NCBI GenBank assembly: GCA_018658605.1
Contig: JABHUV010000249.1
Span: 1 to 10,258, forward strand
DNA from: Planctomycetaceae bacterium
Lineage (GTDB): Bacteria > Planctomycetota > Planctomycetia > Pirellulales > Pirellulaceae
Reading direction: 5' to 3'
DNA: 10,258 nucleotides
Position numbers and translations under genes: made by a program. Under the pieces are notes generated by a model, which saw only the letters and a program-made list of their open reading frames with translations, was not told the origin of the DNA and searched no databases. The first letter of the stretch is position 1, and each line of letters starts with the position of its first letter. This document shows positions 1-7,217 of this stretch, one piece after another.

Positions 1-575
1 AACACGTCGTGATAACCTCGGTGACTCGTGATGATTTACCAGACGGCGGCGCTGAGCATTATTACCAATGCGTGACTGCGGTGCGTGAACGAACGGGTGC
101 TCGCGTAGAAGTGTTGACGCCTGATTTTGTAGATAACTATCTGGCACTGGACCGAGTGATTGCAGCAGCTCCTGAAGTATTTAATCACAATACAGAGACA
201 GTCCCTCGCTTGTACCGCAAGGTCCGCGGTCCCAAATCGGACTATCGCTGGACGTTGGCTTTATTGAAGCGAGTGAAAGATAAAAACCCTGCGCTACAGA
301 CCAAGAGTGGGTTAATGTTGGGACTAGGGGAAACCCATGAAGAGTTGTTTAACGTGTTGGCAGACTTGCGTGATGCGGGTGTTGATTTCTTGACACTCGG
401 CCAGTATCTGCAGCCAGGCAAAAATTATCTAAGTGTAACTCGCTATCTGCCTCCCGCAGAGTTTGAGTTCTTGGGACGAGCAGCGAAAACAATGGGTTTT
501 AGCCAAGTCGCTAGCGGGCCCTTTGTCCGTAGTAGCTATCATGCTCGTGATATGGCCGAATGTAACTCGGCATAA
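1..575 (+). CDS. lipA: Lipoyl synthase (radical SAM), C-terminal part, cut by left edge
   Basis: Lipoyl synthase inserts two sulfur atoms into protein-bound octanoyl groups to make the lipoyl cofactor of 2-oxoacid dehydrogenases and the glycine cleavage system, in the cytoplasm. The reading frame is open from base 3 (His-Val-Val-Ile-Thr-Ser-Val) and continues upstream of the window, so the GTG at 9 is an internal valine, not a start. The first third, with the cysteines of the radical-SAM and auxiliary iron-sulfur clusters, is outside the window. Family hallmarks that are visible are [34 protein letters not shown] and, near the C-terminus, RSSYHA, whose serine is a known ligand of the auxiliary cluster. 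The end is intact with a TAA stop. The next gene is 129 bases away and functionally unrelated, so I treat lipA as a separate unit. Confidence 0.96.
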   Translation, partial: HVVITSVTRDDLPDGGAEHYYQCVTAVRERTGARVEVLTPDFVDNYLALDRVIAAAPEVFNHNTETVPRLYRKVRGPKSDYRWTLALLKRVKDKNPALQTKSGLMLGLGETHEELFNVLADLRDAGVDFLTLGQYLQPGKNYLSVTRYLPPAEFEFLGRAAKTMGFSQVASGPFVRSSYHARDMAECNSA

Positions 576-628
576 ATACGATCATTCCGCAAAATTTCGG
601 GGATTCGTAGTAATCTCACATTGAACTT

Positions 629-660
629 TGTAGCGACGGTATTCGTATCGATGTGCTACA
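629..660. repeat. Imperfect inverted repeat between lipA and the ABC genes
   Basis: TGTAGC at 629-634 is matched by GCTACA at 655-660. Inside, CGGT (637-640) can pair with ATCG (647-650, one G-U) around a six-base loop. No T-run follows, so it is not a standard intrinsic terminator. It could be a lipA 3' structure or an operator ahead of the ABC genes. A second, AT-only pair (AATAA 664-668, TTATT 674-678) lies just downstream. Either may be chance. Confidence 0.3.
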
Positions 661-704
661 GTTAATAAATACCTTATTGTTTTTAATTTACGTCGAATTC
701 GCCG

Positions 705-1391
705 ATGCTTTCTATAGCCAACCTTAAAAAGACGTTCACCCAACCTGGTGGTACAACTCTACCAATTTTGGATATACCCAAATTTGAAGTTGCTGCTGGC
801 GAACAAGTTGTGTTGATCGGCCGCAGTGGTGGTGGCAAAACAACACTGTTACATAATATTGCCGGCATCACCAAAATCGATTCGGGGAGCATCCTCTTCG
901 ATGGCCTGCCATTGCAAACGCTTTCACAGGAAATGCGAGATCGTTTCCGAGCGACGAATATGGGTTATGTCTTTCAGACATTTAATTTACTACCAGCTTT
1001 TACCGCACTTGAAAATATAATGCTTGGCATGGCCTTTGCTAAAGGTAAAACAGACCGGGAGTTTGCCCAAACGTTACTTGACCGAGTCGGACTAAAAGAT
1101 CGCAGTGGACATCGCCCAGCGATGATGAGTGTTGGTGAACAGCAACGAGTGGCTGTCGCTCGAGCGTTAGCAAATCGCCCACGGCTACTTCTCGCAGATG
1201 AACCGACGGCAAATATTGATCCAGCGAACCAGCAAAGCATTGTTGATTTGATCAAAGAGTCTTGTGAGGAATTTAATATCGCGTTGATTCTTGTGACTCA
1301 TACGATGGAGGTTGCAAGCCAATTTTCGCGAATCGATCGTCTAGAAGACATCAATCAATTGGCGCCGCGAGTCGAGGAGGTAATCTCATGA
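705..1391 (+). CDS. ABC transporter ATP-binding protein, LolD/MacB type
   Basis: A 228-residue cytoplasmic ATPase that should power the permease encoded next to it. Visible motifs in order: Walker A GRSGGGKTT (residues 39-47), Q-loop VFQTFNLLP with Gln91, signature MSVGEQQRV (about 141-149), Walker B LLLADEP (161-167), a D-loop region (ANID) and the switch histidine in VTHT (His199). The signature departs from the usual LSGGQ (Val for the first Gly, Glu for the second), while the catalytic residues are kept. The length is normal for the LolD/MacB class. ATG 705 is the first usable start after an in-frame TAA; no clear Shine-Dalgarno precedes it. The stop overlaps the start of the permease gene by four bases (ATGA), which indicates translational coupling. 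The substrate cannot be told from the ATPase; the neighbours suggest metal handling. Confidence 0.93.
   Translation: MLSIANLKKTFTQPGGTTLPILDIPKFEVAAGEQVVLIGRSGGGKTTLLHNIAGITKIDSGSILFDGLPLQTLSQEMRDRFRATNMGYVFQTFNLLPAFTALENIMLGMAFAKGKTDREFAQTLLDRVGLKDRSGHRPAMMSVGEQQRVAVARALANRPRLLLADEPTANIDPANQQSIVDLIKESCEEFNIALILVTHTMEVASQFSRIDRLEDINQLAPRVEEVIS
1374..1380 (+). promoter_or_regulatory. Strong ribosome binding site for the permease gene
   Basis: GAGGAGG lies seven bases before the permease ATG, inside the end of the ATPase gene. It is the best Shine-Dalgarno match in the window and fixes the permease start at 1388, consistent with coupled translation across the ATGA overlap. Confidence 0.8.
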
Positions 1392-2911
1392 ATTTGTTTA
1401 CGATTGCTTCACGCAGTATTCGCCAGCGATTACTCTCTTCATCCTTAACGATGCTATCCATGGCGATGGGTGTTACGTTAGTTGTTGCTGTGTTGGCAAT
1501 TTTTGGTGTTGTGCAGAAGTCATTCGATGCAAATGCAACGCTCGGCTATAACGTTGTTGTAGGTGCCAAAGGTGGAAAGTTGCAACTCACCTTGAACTCA
1601 GTGTTTTACTTGAGTCAACCGATAGAAAATGTGCCTTATGAATATTATCTAGAATTTAAAACGCAAGAATTTCGTTTTAAAGAATATCAAGGGTCGTACT
1701 CCTTTAAGGCAATTGGACAACAACATGCGACTCGGCAGACATTGGCTGTTAGCACGTTGGGTTCCTCTGGGCCATTAGGGGGGCTATTGGGTTTAGTCGC
1801 TGATACGACGCTGCAAAATGAGATGGACACGATGTTCCCGTGGAATCGTCCAGGCAAATATAAAGCGTATACAAATTTTGTCATACCACTTTGTTTGGGT
1901 GATTACTTTGGTCCCTATCGAGTGGTTGGCACGACGCCGGATATGTTTAATTTGTTGCGGCATGGTAGCACCGCTGAAGACCCATATGCGATGCAGGGGG
2001 ATGGTCGTAATATTGAGAACTTCAGCGAGCAGCATGGGTATTTTGAAGCGGTGGTGGGATCTGTGGTGGCCCGAGATCGCAACGTGAAACTGGGTGACAA
2101 AATTAACCCCTCGCATGGATCTGAAGAAGGTGATTCACACGCGACTGAGTTTACGGTGGTGGGAATTCTCGAGCCAACAGGCACTCCTAATGATCGAGCG
2201 GTCTTTATCAATATGGAAGGCTTTTATCGTATGTCCGATCATGCGAAGCCATTAGAAAACGAAGATCGATATGGTGCTGACCAACAAGGGCACAAAATTA
2301 CTGACTCAGATTATCGGTTGCCTGTTGAGAAGCGTGAGGTGACTGCCATGTTGGTTAATATGGATCCAATTTTTTCAGTGGGTGTCGAGAATGCGATAAA
2401 TGAAGGTCCAGTGGCACAAGCTGTCTATCCAGTGCTGGAAATACGACGATTGCTCGATGTGTTTGTGACGCCCGTGAAAGTATTGCTGCTGGTGCTGACG
2501 GTGATGATTTGTGTTGTTTCCGGACTCAGTATCTTGATCAGCATCTATAACTCGATGAATGAACGCCGCGGAGAAATTGCGGTATTGCGAGCACTCGGTG
2601 CGCGACGTTTAACGGTTTATGGAATTGTCTCTCTGGAGTCGCTAATTCTTTCAGTAGCCGGAGGTTTGTTTGGGTTTTTGATTGGACATGCGTTGATAGC
2701 GATGAGCAGCCCCTTTGTTGAAGCACGTACAGGTGTCCGGTTGGGGTTCTTTGATTTTGCACCACCCTTGCCGATTGCGATTCCATATTTGAATCAGCTC
2801 TCACCGGAGATACTTTTAATTCCCGGTCTCGTTATTTTGGCAGTCGTTGTGGGTTTTATTCCGGCATATAGTGCTTATCGTACCGATGTTGCCAAGTCGC
2901 TGGGAAAATAA
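1388..2911 (+). CDS. ABC transporter permease, FtsX/MacB type, with large extracytoplasmic domain
   Basis: A 507-residue inner-membrane protein that I expect to form a homodimer driven by the upstream ATPase. The layout is the MacB type. One helix near the N-terminus (about 22-43) is followed by a roughly 315-residue extracytoplasmic domain. Three C-terminal helices (about 364-387, 413-437, 476-495) follow, with the FtsX-family cytoplasmic segment NERRGEIAVLRALGARR (391-407) between the first two. The periplasmic part opens with VVVGAKGGKLQLTLNSVF (57-73) and contains VVGILEPTGTPNDRAVF (257-273). From memory these resemble the permeases of the zinc-starvation ABC clusters (PA4065-like) more than LolC/E or MacB itself. 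His243 (SHG) and His251 lie in an acidic loop just before the second motif and could bind a metal. Direction of transport is unknown; this fold also drives efflux and lipoprotein release. Confidence 0.9.
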   Translation: MNLFTIASRSIRQRLLSSSLTMLSMAMGVTLVVAVLAIFGVVQKSFDANATLGYNVVVGAKGGKLQLTLNSVFYLSQPIENVPYEYYLEFKTQEFRFKEYQGSYSFKAIGQQHATRQTLAVSTLGSSGPLGGLLGLVADTTLQNEMDTMFPWNRPGKYKAYTNFVIPLCLGDYFGPYRVVGTTPDMFNLLRHGSTAEDPYAMQGDGRNIENFSEQHGYFEAVVGSVVARDRNVKLGDKINPSHGSEEGDSHATEFTVVGILEPTGTPNDRAVFINMEGFYRMSDHAKPLENEDRYGADQQGHKITDSDYRLPVEKREVTAMLVNMDPIFSVGVENAINEGPVAQAVYPVLEIRRLLDVFVTPVKVLLLVLTVMICVVSGLSILISIYNSMNERRGEIAVLRALGARRLTVYGIVSLESLILSVAGGLFGFLIGHALIAMSSPFVEARTGVRLGFFDFAPPLPIAIPYLNQLSPEILLIPGLVILAVVVGFIPAYSAYRTDVAKSLGK

Positions 2912-2915
2912 TTCC

Positions 2916-2934
2916 GCGTACGTATACGCTTTTT
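2916..2934 (+). terminator. Probable intrinsic terminator after the ABC genes
   Basis: GCGTA (2916-2920) and TACGC (2925-2929) form a perfect five-base stem with a CGTA loop, directly followed by five T (2930-2934), four bases after the permease stop. The stem is short, so efficiency is uncertain. If it works, the ATPase-permease pair is its own transcription unit and the CPFC gene has its own promoter in 2935-3105. Confidence 0.5.
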
Positions 2935-3105
2935 ATCCCCTATCTACCCTACTTATACTAGTTTTCTACAGCTAGTCAGAGTTTTAGTCATTGAATCAAA
3001 TGACTTTAGTGATGTACGATATTGAATGACGATACAATAATGAGTGCTGCTTTCTAATTGCAGTGGTCATAACAACGATTGCAACTTCGTTTTTGGGGTG
3101 ATGTG

Positions 3106-4584
3106 ATGAGACGGTTAACGAGTTATTTTCTCGGCATAGCATTAGTGTTTGCTGGCAACATGTTGGCAACGGCTTGTCCATTTTGCGCTGCAACAACTCA
3201 AACCTTTACCGAAGAGATGTCGGCTATGGATTCGGTTGTCTTTGCCGAACTAGTAAAGCTACCTCCACCAATTAAACCGGGGACTCGATTAGAAGAAGGC
3301 CAAGAGATTCCGCGTGCATCGTTCAAGATTGTCAAATCAGTCAAAGGTTCCGATCTCGTTAAAATCGGTCAGATGATCGAAGCGATCTATTTTGGAGAAG
3401 CAAAAATTGGTTCAGTGTTTTTGGTGATGGGTGTCGATCCTCCCAATGTCGCTTGGTCCACTCCACTACAAGTATCTGCGATCACACAAGCATACATCGA
3501 AGAACTCCCGAATTTGCCGACCGATGCGGTCAAGCGTCTTGTATATTTCCAAAAGTACTTGGAGCACAAAGAAGAAGCTTTGGCACGAGATGCTTATGAT
3601 GAATTTGCTAAGACACCTTACGAAGTTATTCGAGCGCTTAAGTCGAACATGAATCACGATCAATTGGTGACTTGGGTATCCGACGAAAATATACCGGCGA
3701 GCCGGCGTCGATTGTATTTAACACTTTTGGGTATTTGTGGTACGCAAGATGATTTACCGATGCTTGAGACATTGTTGAAGTCTGGAGAGCGACGCAAGAA
3801 AGCGGGACTTGACGCTTTGATTGGTTGCTATCTGACGCTGCGAGGTGCAGAGGGCATGCCGCTGATTGAAAATTTATTTATCAAGAACAAAAAATCCGAG
3901 TATGCCGATACTTACGCAGCGATCATGGCATTGCGTTTTCATGGTACTGAGTCTGACGTGATTCCACGTAAGCGAATCCTCGAAGCAATGCGATATATGT
4001 TGGAGCGCCCACAGTTGGCGGATTTGGTGATTCCTGATCTGGCTCGCTGGGAAGACTGGAGCCAAGTTGATCGCTTGGTCAAGTTATTTAAGGATGCTGA
4101 TGAGCAGACGAGCTGGGTTCGGGTACCAGTTGTGAATTACTTACGACAATGCCCGTTACCGGCCGCAAAAGAGCAAATCAAAAAATTAGAGAAAATCGAC
4201 CCTGCGGCGATTAAACGTGCAAACACGTTTTTTCCAATTGGACCTTCAGGTGGGAATCGTGGTGGCGAGACGGTACCAAAAAGTTCGAGTTTGCAACGCA
4301 CTAACGAGGTGTTTGTGTCAACTCAGATTCTGATTAACGATGAACAGTTTGATGATGAGGAATCAAATTCAAGTTCGATTGATACAGTACAAGACACAGC
4401 TATTCCGACAAATCGCCGGGGGTCACCACTGCCACCTCGCCTGGAGGCATCCACAGGCAAAATTTCTCAGGTCGCAGCGGCGACTACAGATTCGAACCTT
4501 TGGTACGCTTTGGGCGTACCATTTCTAGCGGGTTTAGGATTGTTGTTTATCCAATATCGCATCATGACGGGGACTAACGATTAG
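3106..4584 (+). CDS. Exported CPFC protein with C-terminal membrane anchor, function unknown
   Basis: I do not recognise a characterised family. From ATG 3106 the product is 492 residues. Residues 1-23 form a signal peptide (RR at 2-3, hydrophobic core about 6-19, ending ATA), so the mature protein would begin at or next to Cys24-Pro-Phe-Cys27, a thioredoxin-like or metal-binding CXXC. The Cys after ATA is only a poor lipobox because -3 is Ala, not Leu. A mixed region about 45-125 is followed by a mainly helical stretch (about 145-375) with regular short helices, possibly HEAT-like. A low-complexity acidic and serine-rich linker follows (about 405-455). One transmembrane helix near 466-487 and a short tail end the protein, which would leave most of it outside the cytoplasm. 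The frame is open further upstream to a TTG at 3079, but the signal peptide favours ATG 3106 (or GTG 3103). It lies between the ABC genes and the DUF3299 genes, hinting at a shared role. Confidence 0.8.
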   Translation: MRRLTSYFLGIALVFAGNMLATACPFCAATTQTFTEEMSAMDSVVFAELVKLPPPIKPGTRLEEGQEIPRASFKIVKSVKGSDLVKIGQMIEAIYFGEAKIGSVFLVMGVDPPNVAWSTPLQVSAITQAYIEELPNLPTDAVKRLVYFQKYLEHKEEALARDAYDEFAKTPYEVIRALKSNMNHDQLVTWVSDENIPASRRRLYLTLLGICGTQDDLPMLETLLKSGERRKKAGLDALIGCYLTLRGAEGMPLIENLFIKNKKSEYADTYAAIMALRFHGTESDVIPRKRILEAMRYMLERPQLADLVIPDLARWEDWSQVDRLVKLFKDADEQTSWVRVPVVNYLRQCPLPAAKEQIKKLEKIDPAAIKRANTFFPIGPSGGNRGGETVPKSSSLQRTNEVFVSTQILINDEQFDDEESNSSSIDTVQDTAIPTNRRGSPLPPRLEASTGKISQVAAATTDSNLWYALGVPFLAGLGLLFIQYRIMTGTND

Positions 4585-4752
4585 TCGCGAGGTGTGTGGA
4601 CAAGGGCAATTGTAGCGGTTGCGCGGGTAGAAATCCGGTGCGGCGATACCATTCAGAAAACGGTTTGGTCGCACGTTTGAAGCAGCTCTAATAATTGATA
4701 GAACGCCGCGCAGCGGTTGACCTTTTATTTTTATTTTTTAAAGAGAAACAAC
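4585..4752 (+). promoter_or_regulatory. Leader with alternative hairpins and T-rich tract upstream of DUF4190-DUF3299 gene
   Basis: This 168-base gap holds an attenuator-like arrangement. CCGC (4706-4709), loop GCA and GCGG (4713-4716) form a hairpin, extendable by one G-U pair, followed four bases later by a T-rich tract (about 4723-4739), as in an intrinsic terminator. GTTGCGCGG (4618-4626) can pair over nine positions (one G-U) with 4706-4714, which would break that hairpin. AGCGGTTG occurs twice, at 4614-4621 and 4712-4719. The T-tract ends only 13 bases before the next start, so any terminator here acts in that gene's leader. It could equally be a plain terminator for the CPFC gene. No promoter is obvious. 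Confidence 0.3.
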
Positions 4753-5505
4753 ATGGCTGAAGATAGTCTGTTTAATGATAGTCCGGAAGATCAAGACCCT
4801 GATGAACAGGTTTTCCAGTCACCAGGAGTACATCAAGATCTGGTTCAATATCGCTCGGTAAGTAAATCGGCTGTTGTCGCGATTGTTGTGAGTATTTTGA
4901 GCTTCTTGGCAGTCTTCGATTTTAGGTTTGGGTGGTTTTTGCCTGCCACGGGTATCGTACTTGGCTTGTTCGCATTACGAGTAACCACTCGATTTGAACA
5001 GCACATTTCAGGTAAGCGTCTAGCGCTCGCGGGCTTTGCTTTGAATACCACGATTCTCGTGGTGAGTGGTACGTTGTTTACGATTGAATATCTAACCGAA
5101 GTACCTGATGGGTATCAACGGATCAGTTTTTATACGTTAGATGCGGAAGGTGTCAGCACGGAGAATCCGGTTTCGCAAGAAATATATGCACTTAAGGATA
5201 ACAAAGTATTTATCAAGGGTTATATTCACCCAGGCGTAAACGGACTGGGCCGGATTCAACGGTTTGTATTGGTTGGTGACTTAAAAACGTGTTGTTTTGG
5301 AGGTCAGCCCAAACCGTGGGACATGGTAGAAGTGGCATTAAAAAAAGAGCATCAGTTAAGTTACGACATGAAAGTGCACAAGCTTTGGGGTAAAATGGAT
5401 ATTGGCGGTGGCGGTCACATAGCGGTAGGCAGTACAAAAGAGGTAGCTGGCGACCGTCCACTGCAAGGTGGTTACTATGCAATTGACGCGGATGGAGTGA
5501 AGTAG
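4753..5505 (+). CDS. Membrane-anchored DUF4190-DUF3299 fusion protein
   Basis: A 250-residue protein in two parts. Residues 1-35 are acidic and probably cytoplasmic. About 39-111 is a DUF4190-like membrane module: hydrophobic segments near 39-57 and 61-78, a loop with the typical G-K-R-LALAGF pattern (87-96), and another helix to about 111. Residues 115-250 form a soluble domain that I assign to DUF3299 from the pattern KGYIHP, then RFVLVGD and Cys180-Cys181-Phe-Gly. DUF3299 has no settled biochemical role that I know of; it recurs next to ABC transporters linked to zinc starvation, and the CC pair could bind metal or be redox active. ATG 4753 is chosen over a TTG at 4717 because AAAGAG lies about six bases upstream and the TTG would add a T-tract-encoded, Phe/Tyr-rich stretch. 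The next gene is 32 bases downstream, probably the same operon. Confidence 0.82.
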   Translation: MAEDSLFNDSPEDQDPDEQVFQSPGVHQDLVQYRSVSKSAVVAIVVSILSFLAVFDFRFGWFLPATGIVLGLFALRVTTRFEQHISGKRLALAGFALNTTILVVSGTLFTIEYLTEVPDGYQRISFYTLDAEGVSTENPVSQEIYALKDNKVFIKGYIHPGVNGLGRIQRFVLVGDLKTCCFGGQPKPWDMVEVALKKEHQLSYDMKVHKLWGKMDIGGGGHIAVGSTKEVAGDRPLQGGYYAIDADGVK

Positions 5506-5537
5506 CGAAATAGTATTAAAGAGCAGGAGTTAGGTAA

Positions 5538-5996
5538 ATGAAGGCAAGACGCATTTTACTGATGGCATGTTGCCTTACGGTTCTTTCAGCAAATGCTGTG
5601 CTTGGGCAGACGGTCGATAAGAAACGCTTGAAGGACATTTCCTTTGACGACGTTAAGTTCGATATTGTGAAGGGCGCACCTTTCAAACGGTCGATGTTGA
5701 CGAAGGAAATTGAGGCCATGGACGGTCAATTGATTCGTGTGCGGGGGTATATGTTACCCAGTTTCCAACAATCGGGAATCAAGAAGTTCGTTCTAGTGCG
5801 TGACAATATGGAATGCTGTTTTGGACCTGGGGCAGCAATATTCGATTGTATTATTGTCGAGATGCAAGGTTCCTCATCAGCATCTTTTTCAGTGCGTCCA
5901 CTAGCAGTGGAAGGCATTTTTACAATCTCGGAATTCAAAGGGCCTGATGGCAAACATCTTGCGGTCTATGCTATCAAAGGCCGTAGCGTGAAATAG
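5538..5996 (+). CDS. Secreted DUF3299 protein
   Basis: A 152-residue protein with a signal peptide (KARR at 2-5, hydrophobic 6-19, likely cleavage around residues 20-24) and then a DUF3299 domain. The diagnostic part is RGYMLP (69-74), KFVLVRD (83-89) and Cys93-Cys94-Phe-Gly96, ending in a VEGIF strand and a short C-terminal strand. It aligns by eye with the soluble half of the preceding protein (GY..P, then I..FVLV.D, then CCFG), so the two are paralogues, one tethered and one free in the periplasm. An AGGAG at 5525-5529, eight bases before ATG 5538, supports the start, and the 32-base gap supports co-transcription. Function is unknown; a metal-delivery or thiol role beside the ABC transporter is inference. 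No terminator is evident between this gene and the sugar genes that follow. Confidence 0.87.
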   Translation: MKARRILLMACCLTVLSANAVLGQTVDKKRLKDISFDDVKFDIVKGAPFKRSMLTKEIEAMDGQLIRVRGYMLPSFQQSGIKKFVLVRDNMECCFGPGAAIFDCIIVEMQGSSSASFSVRPLAVEGIFTISEFKGPDGKHLAVYAIKGRSVK

Positions 5997-6047
5997 GGAT
6001 AGGCTCGTGTGGTCTCCCGCTGTGACACAATCTAAAAGAGAAATGTT

Positions 6048-7217
6048 ATGACTACTAAGACATGGGTAATTACGGACATTGAGAGCGAGGATTATCTCGA
6101 ATCGCTTGTTGTTACTTCTGACGATTTGTCGGACACGCCAGCGGATTTTTCAATTAACAAAAAGACACTGCGAGGTGGGTTAAGCGATGGTGTTGAAGTA
6201 TTACAAGTCAATAACGGGAAATTGCAATTTGATCTATTGTTGACTAGAGGGATGAGTCTAGCATCAGCGAGGATCGGCGGCGTGAAGTTTGGTTGGCAAT
6301 CACCGGTTCGTGGACCCGTGCATCCGAAGTTTGTGAACCTGCACGAACCCAGTGGTTTAGGTTGGCTCGATGGCTTCGACGAAATGATGGTTCGCTGTGG
6401 TCTAGAAAGCAATGGTGCACCAGAGTTTGATTCCGAAACCAATAATCTAAAATATTGCGTGCATGGGCGCATTGGTAATAAACCGGCGGATCAAGTTGTC
6501 GTGACGGTTGATACTCAAGCGGAAACAATTTCGATCAAAGGAGTTGTCGTTGAAGTTCGTTTTCATTTATTCAAAGTCGCACTGGAAACTACGATCGTAA
6601 CGCGGTTTAACGACGACGCTCTACAGATTCACGACACGATTAGAAATCTATCGGCTAGTCCGACTGCAGCCCAAGTACTTTATCACTGTAATTATGGTGA
6701 ACCGCTGCTTGGTGAAGGGGCGCAAGTCATCGTGCCCATCAAAGAATTGGTTCCTCGTAATGACCATGCAGCTGCTGGCATGCCAAATTGGTCGCGTTAT
6801 GATGCCCCAAAAACAGGTTTTGAAGAGCAAGTGTATTTTTTGACTCTGCACGGTGATGTCGCGGGCGACACGGAAGTGTTACTCAAAAATGCTCAGAGCA
6901 CTCAAGGTGTTAACCTAGCGTATAACGTCAATGAGCTTCCGTGTTTTTCTATGTGGAAAAACACGACATCGCTTGAAGATGGTTATGTGACCGGTATTGA
7001 ACCAGGAACGAACTATCCTAATCCGCGTTCGTTTGAAGCAACTCATGGTCGAGAAATATCATTACCGGGAAATTCTTCTTCACCGCTTAATTTAACGATG
7101 CGGTTTCTAGTAGATGCTATGCAAATCGACGCTACCGAAAAACGGATCGCTGTGCTCCAAGGAACCCAACAGCCCATTATTCATACTTCACCGCAAGCTG
7201 ATTGGTGTGCGCCATAG
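6048..7217 (+). CDS. DUF4432 family protein, aldose-1-epimerase-like fold
   Basis: A 389-residue, probably cytoplasmic protein with no signal peptide. It matches the DUF4432 group of the galactose-mutarotase fold: TRGMSLASARIGG (66-78), WQSP (83-86), GWLDGFDEMMVRCGL (105-119), HGRIGNKPAD (139-148), LYHCNYGEPLL (211-221) and IEPGTNYPNPRSFE (317-330). His139, His213 and Glu318 fall where mutarotases keep their catalytic histidines and glutamate, so carbohydrate binding and anomer or epimer interconversion is likely; the actual sugar is unknown. The start at ATG 6048 has AAAAGAG upstream (6034-6040); an ATG at 6042 is out of frame and stops at once. It lies 51 bases after the DUF3299 gene and heads a run of sugar enzymes, with which it probably functions. 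Confidence 0.88.
   Translation: MTTKTWVITDIESEDYLESLVVTSDDLSDTPADFSINKKTLRGGLSDGVEVLQVNNGKLQFDLLLTRGMSLASARIGGVKFGWQSPVRGPVHPKFVNLHEPSGLGWLDGFDEMMVRCGLESNGAPEFDSETNNLKYCVHGRIGNKPADQVVVTVDTQAETISIKGVVVEVRFHLFKVALETTIVTRFNDDALQIHDTIRNLSASPTAAQVLYHCNYGEPLLGEGAQVIVPIKELVPRNDHAAAGMPNWSRYDAPKTGFEEQVYFLTLHGDVAGDTEVLLKNAQSTQGVNLAYNVNELPCFSMWKNTTSLEDGYVTGIEPGTNYPNPRSFEATHGREISLPGNSSSPLNLTMRFLVDAMQIDATEKRIAVLQGTQQPIIHTSPQADWCAP

Noticed and set aside
2957..2976. ACTAG/CTAGT inverted repeat in the gap after the ABC genes
   Set aside because: Five-base arms around a ten-base spacer with no T-run; likely chance in an AT-rich gap.
3033..3038. TACAAT as a -10 box for the CPFC gene
   Set aside because: No recognisable -35 element lies 16-18 bases upstream, and planctomycete promoters are poorly defined.
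3174..3177. Lipoprotein cleavage site at the first Cys of CPFC
   Set aside because: The residues before the Cys are Leu-Ala-Thr-Ala, so -3 is Ala instead of Leu/Val/Ile. A lipobox is possible but not supported well enough to call a lipoprotein.
6092..6528. Antisense open frames of 126 and 94 codons inside the DUF4432 gene
   Set aside because: They lie opposite a gene with clear family motifs, show no domain of their own and read as codon-bias shadows.
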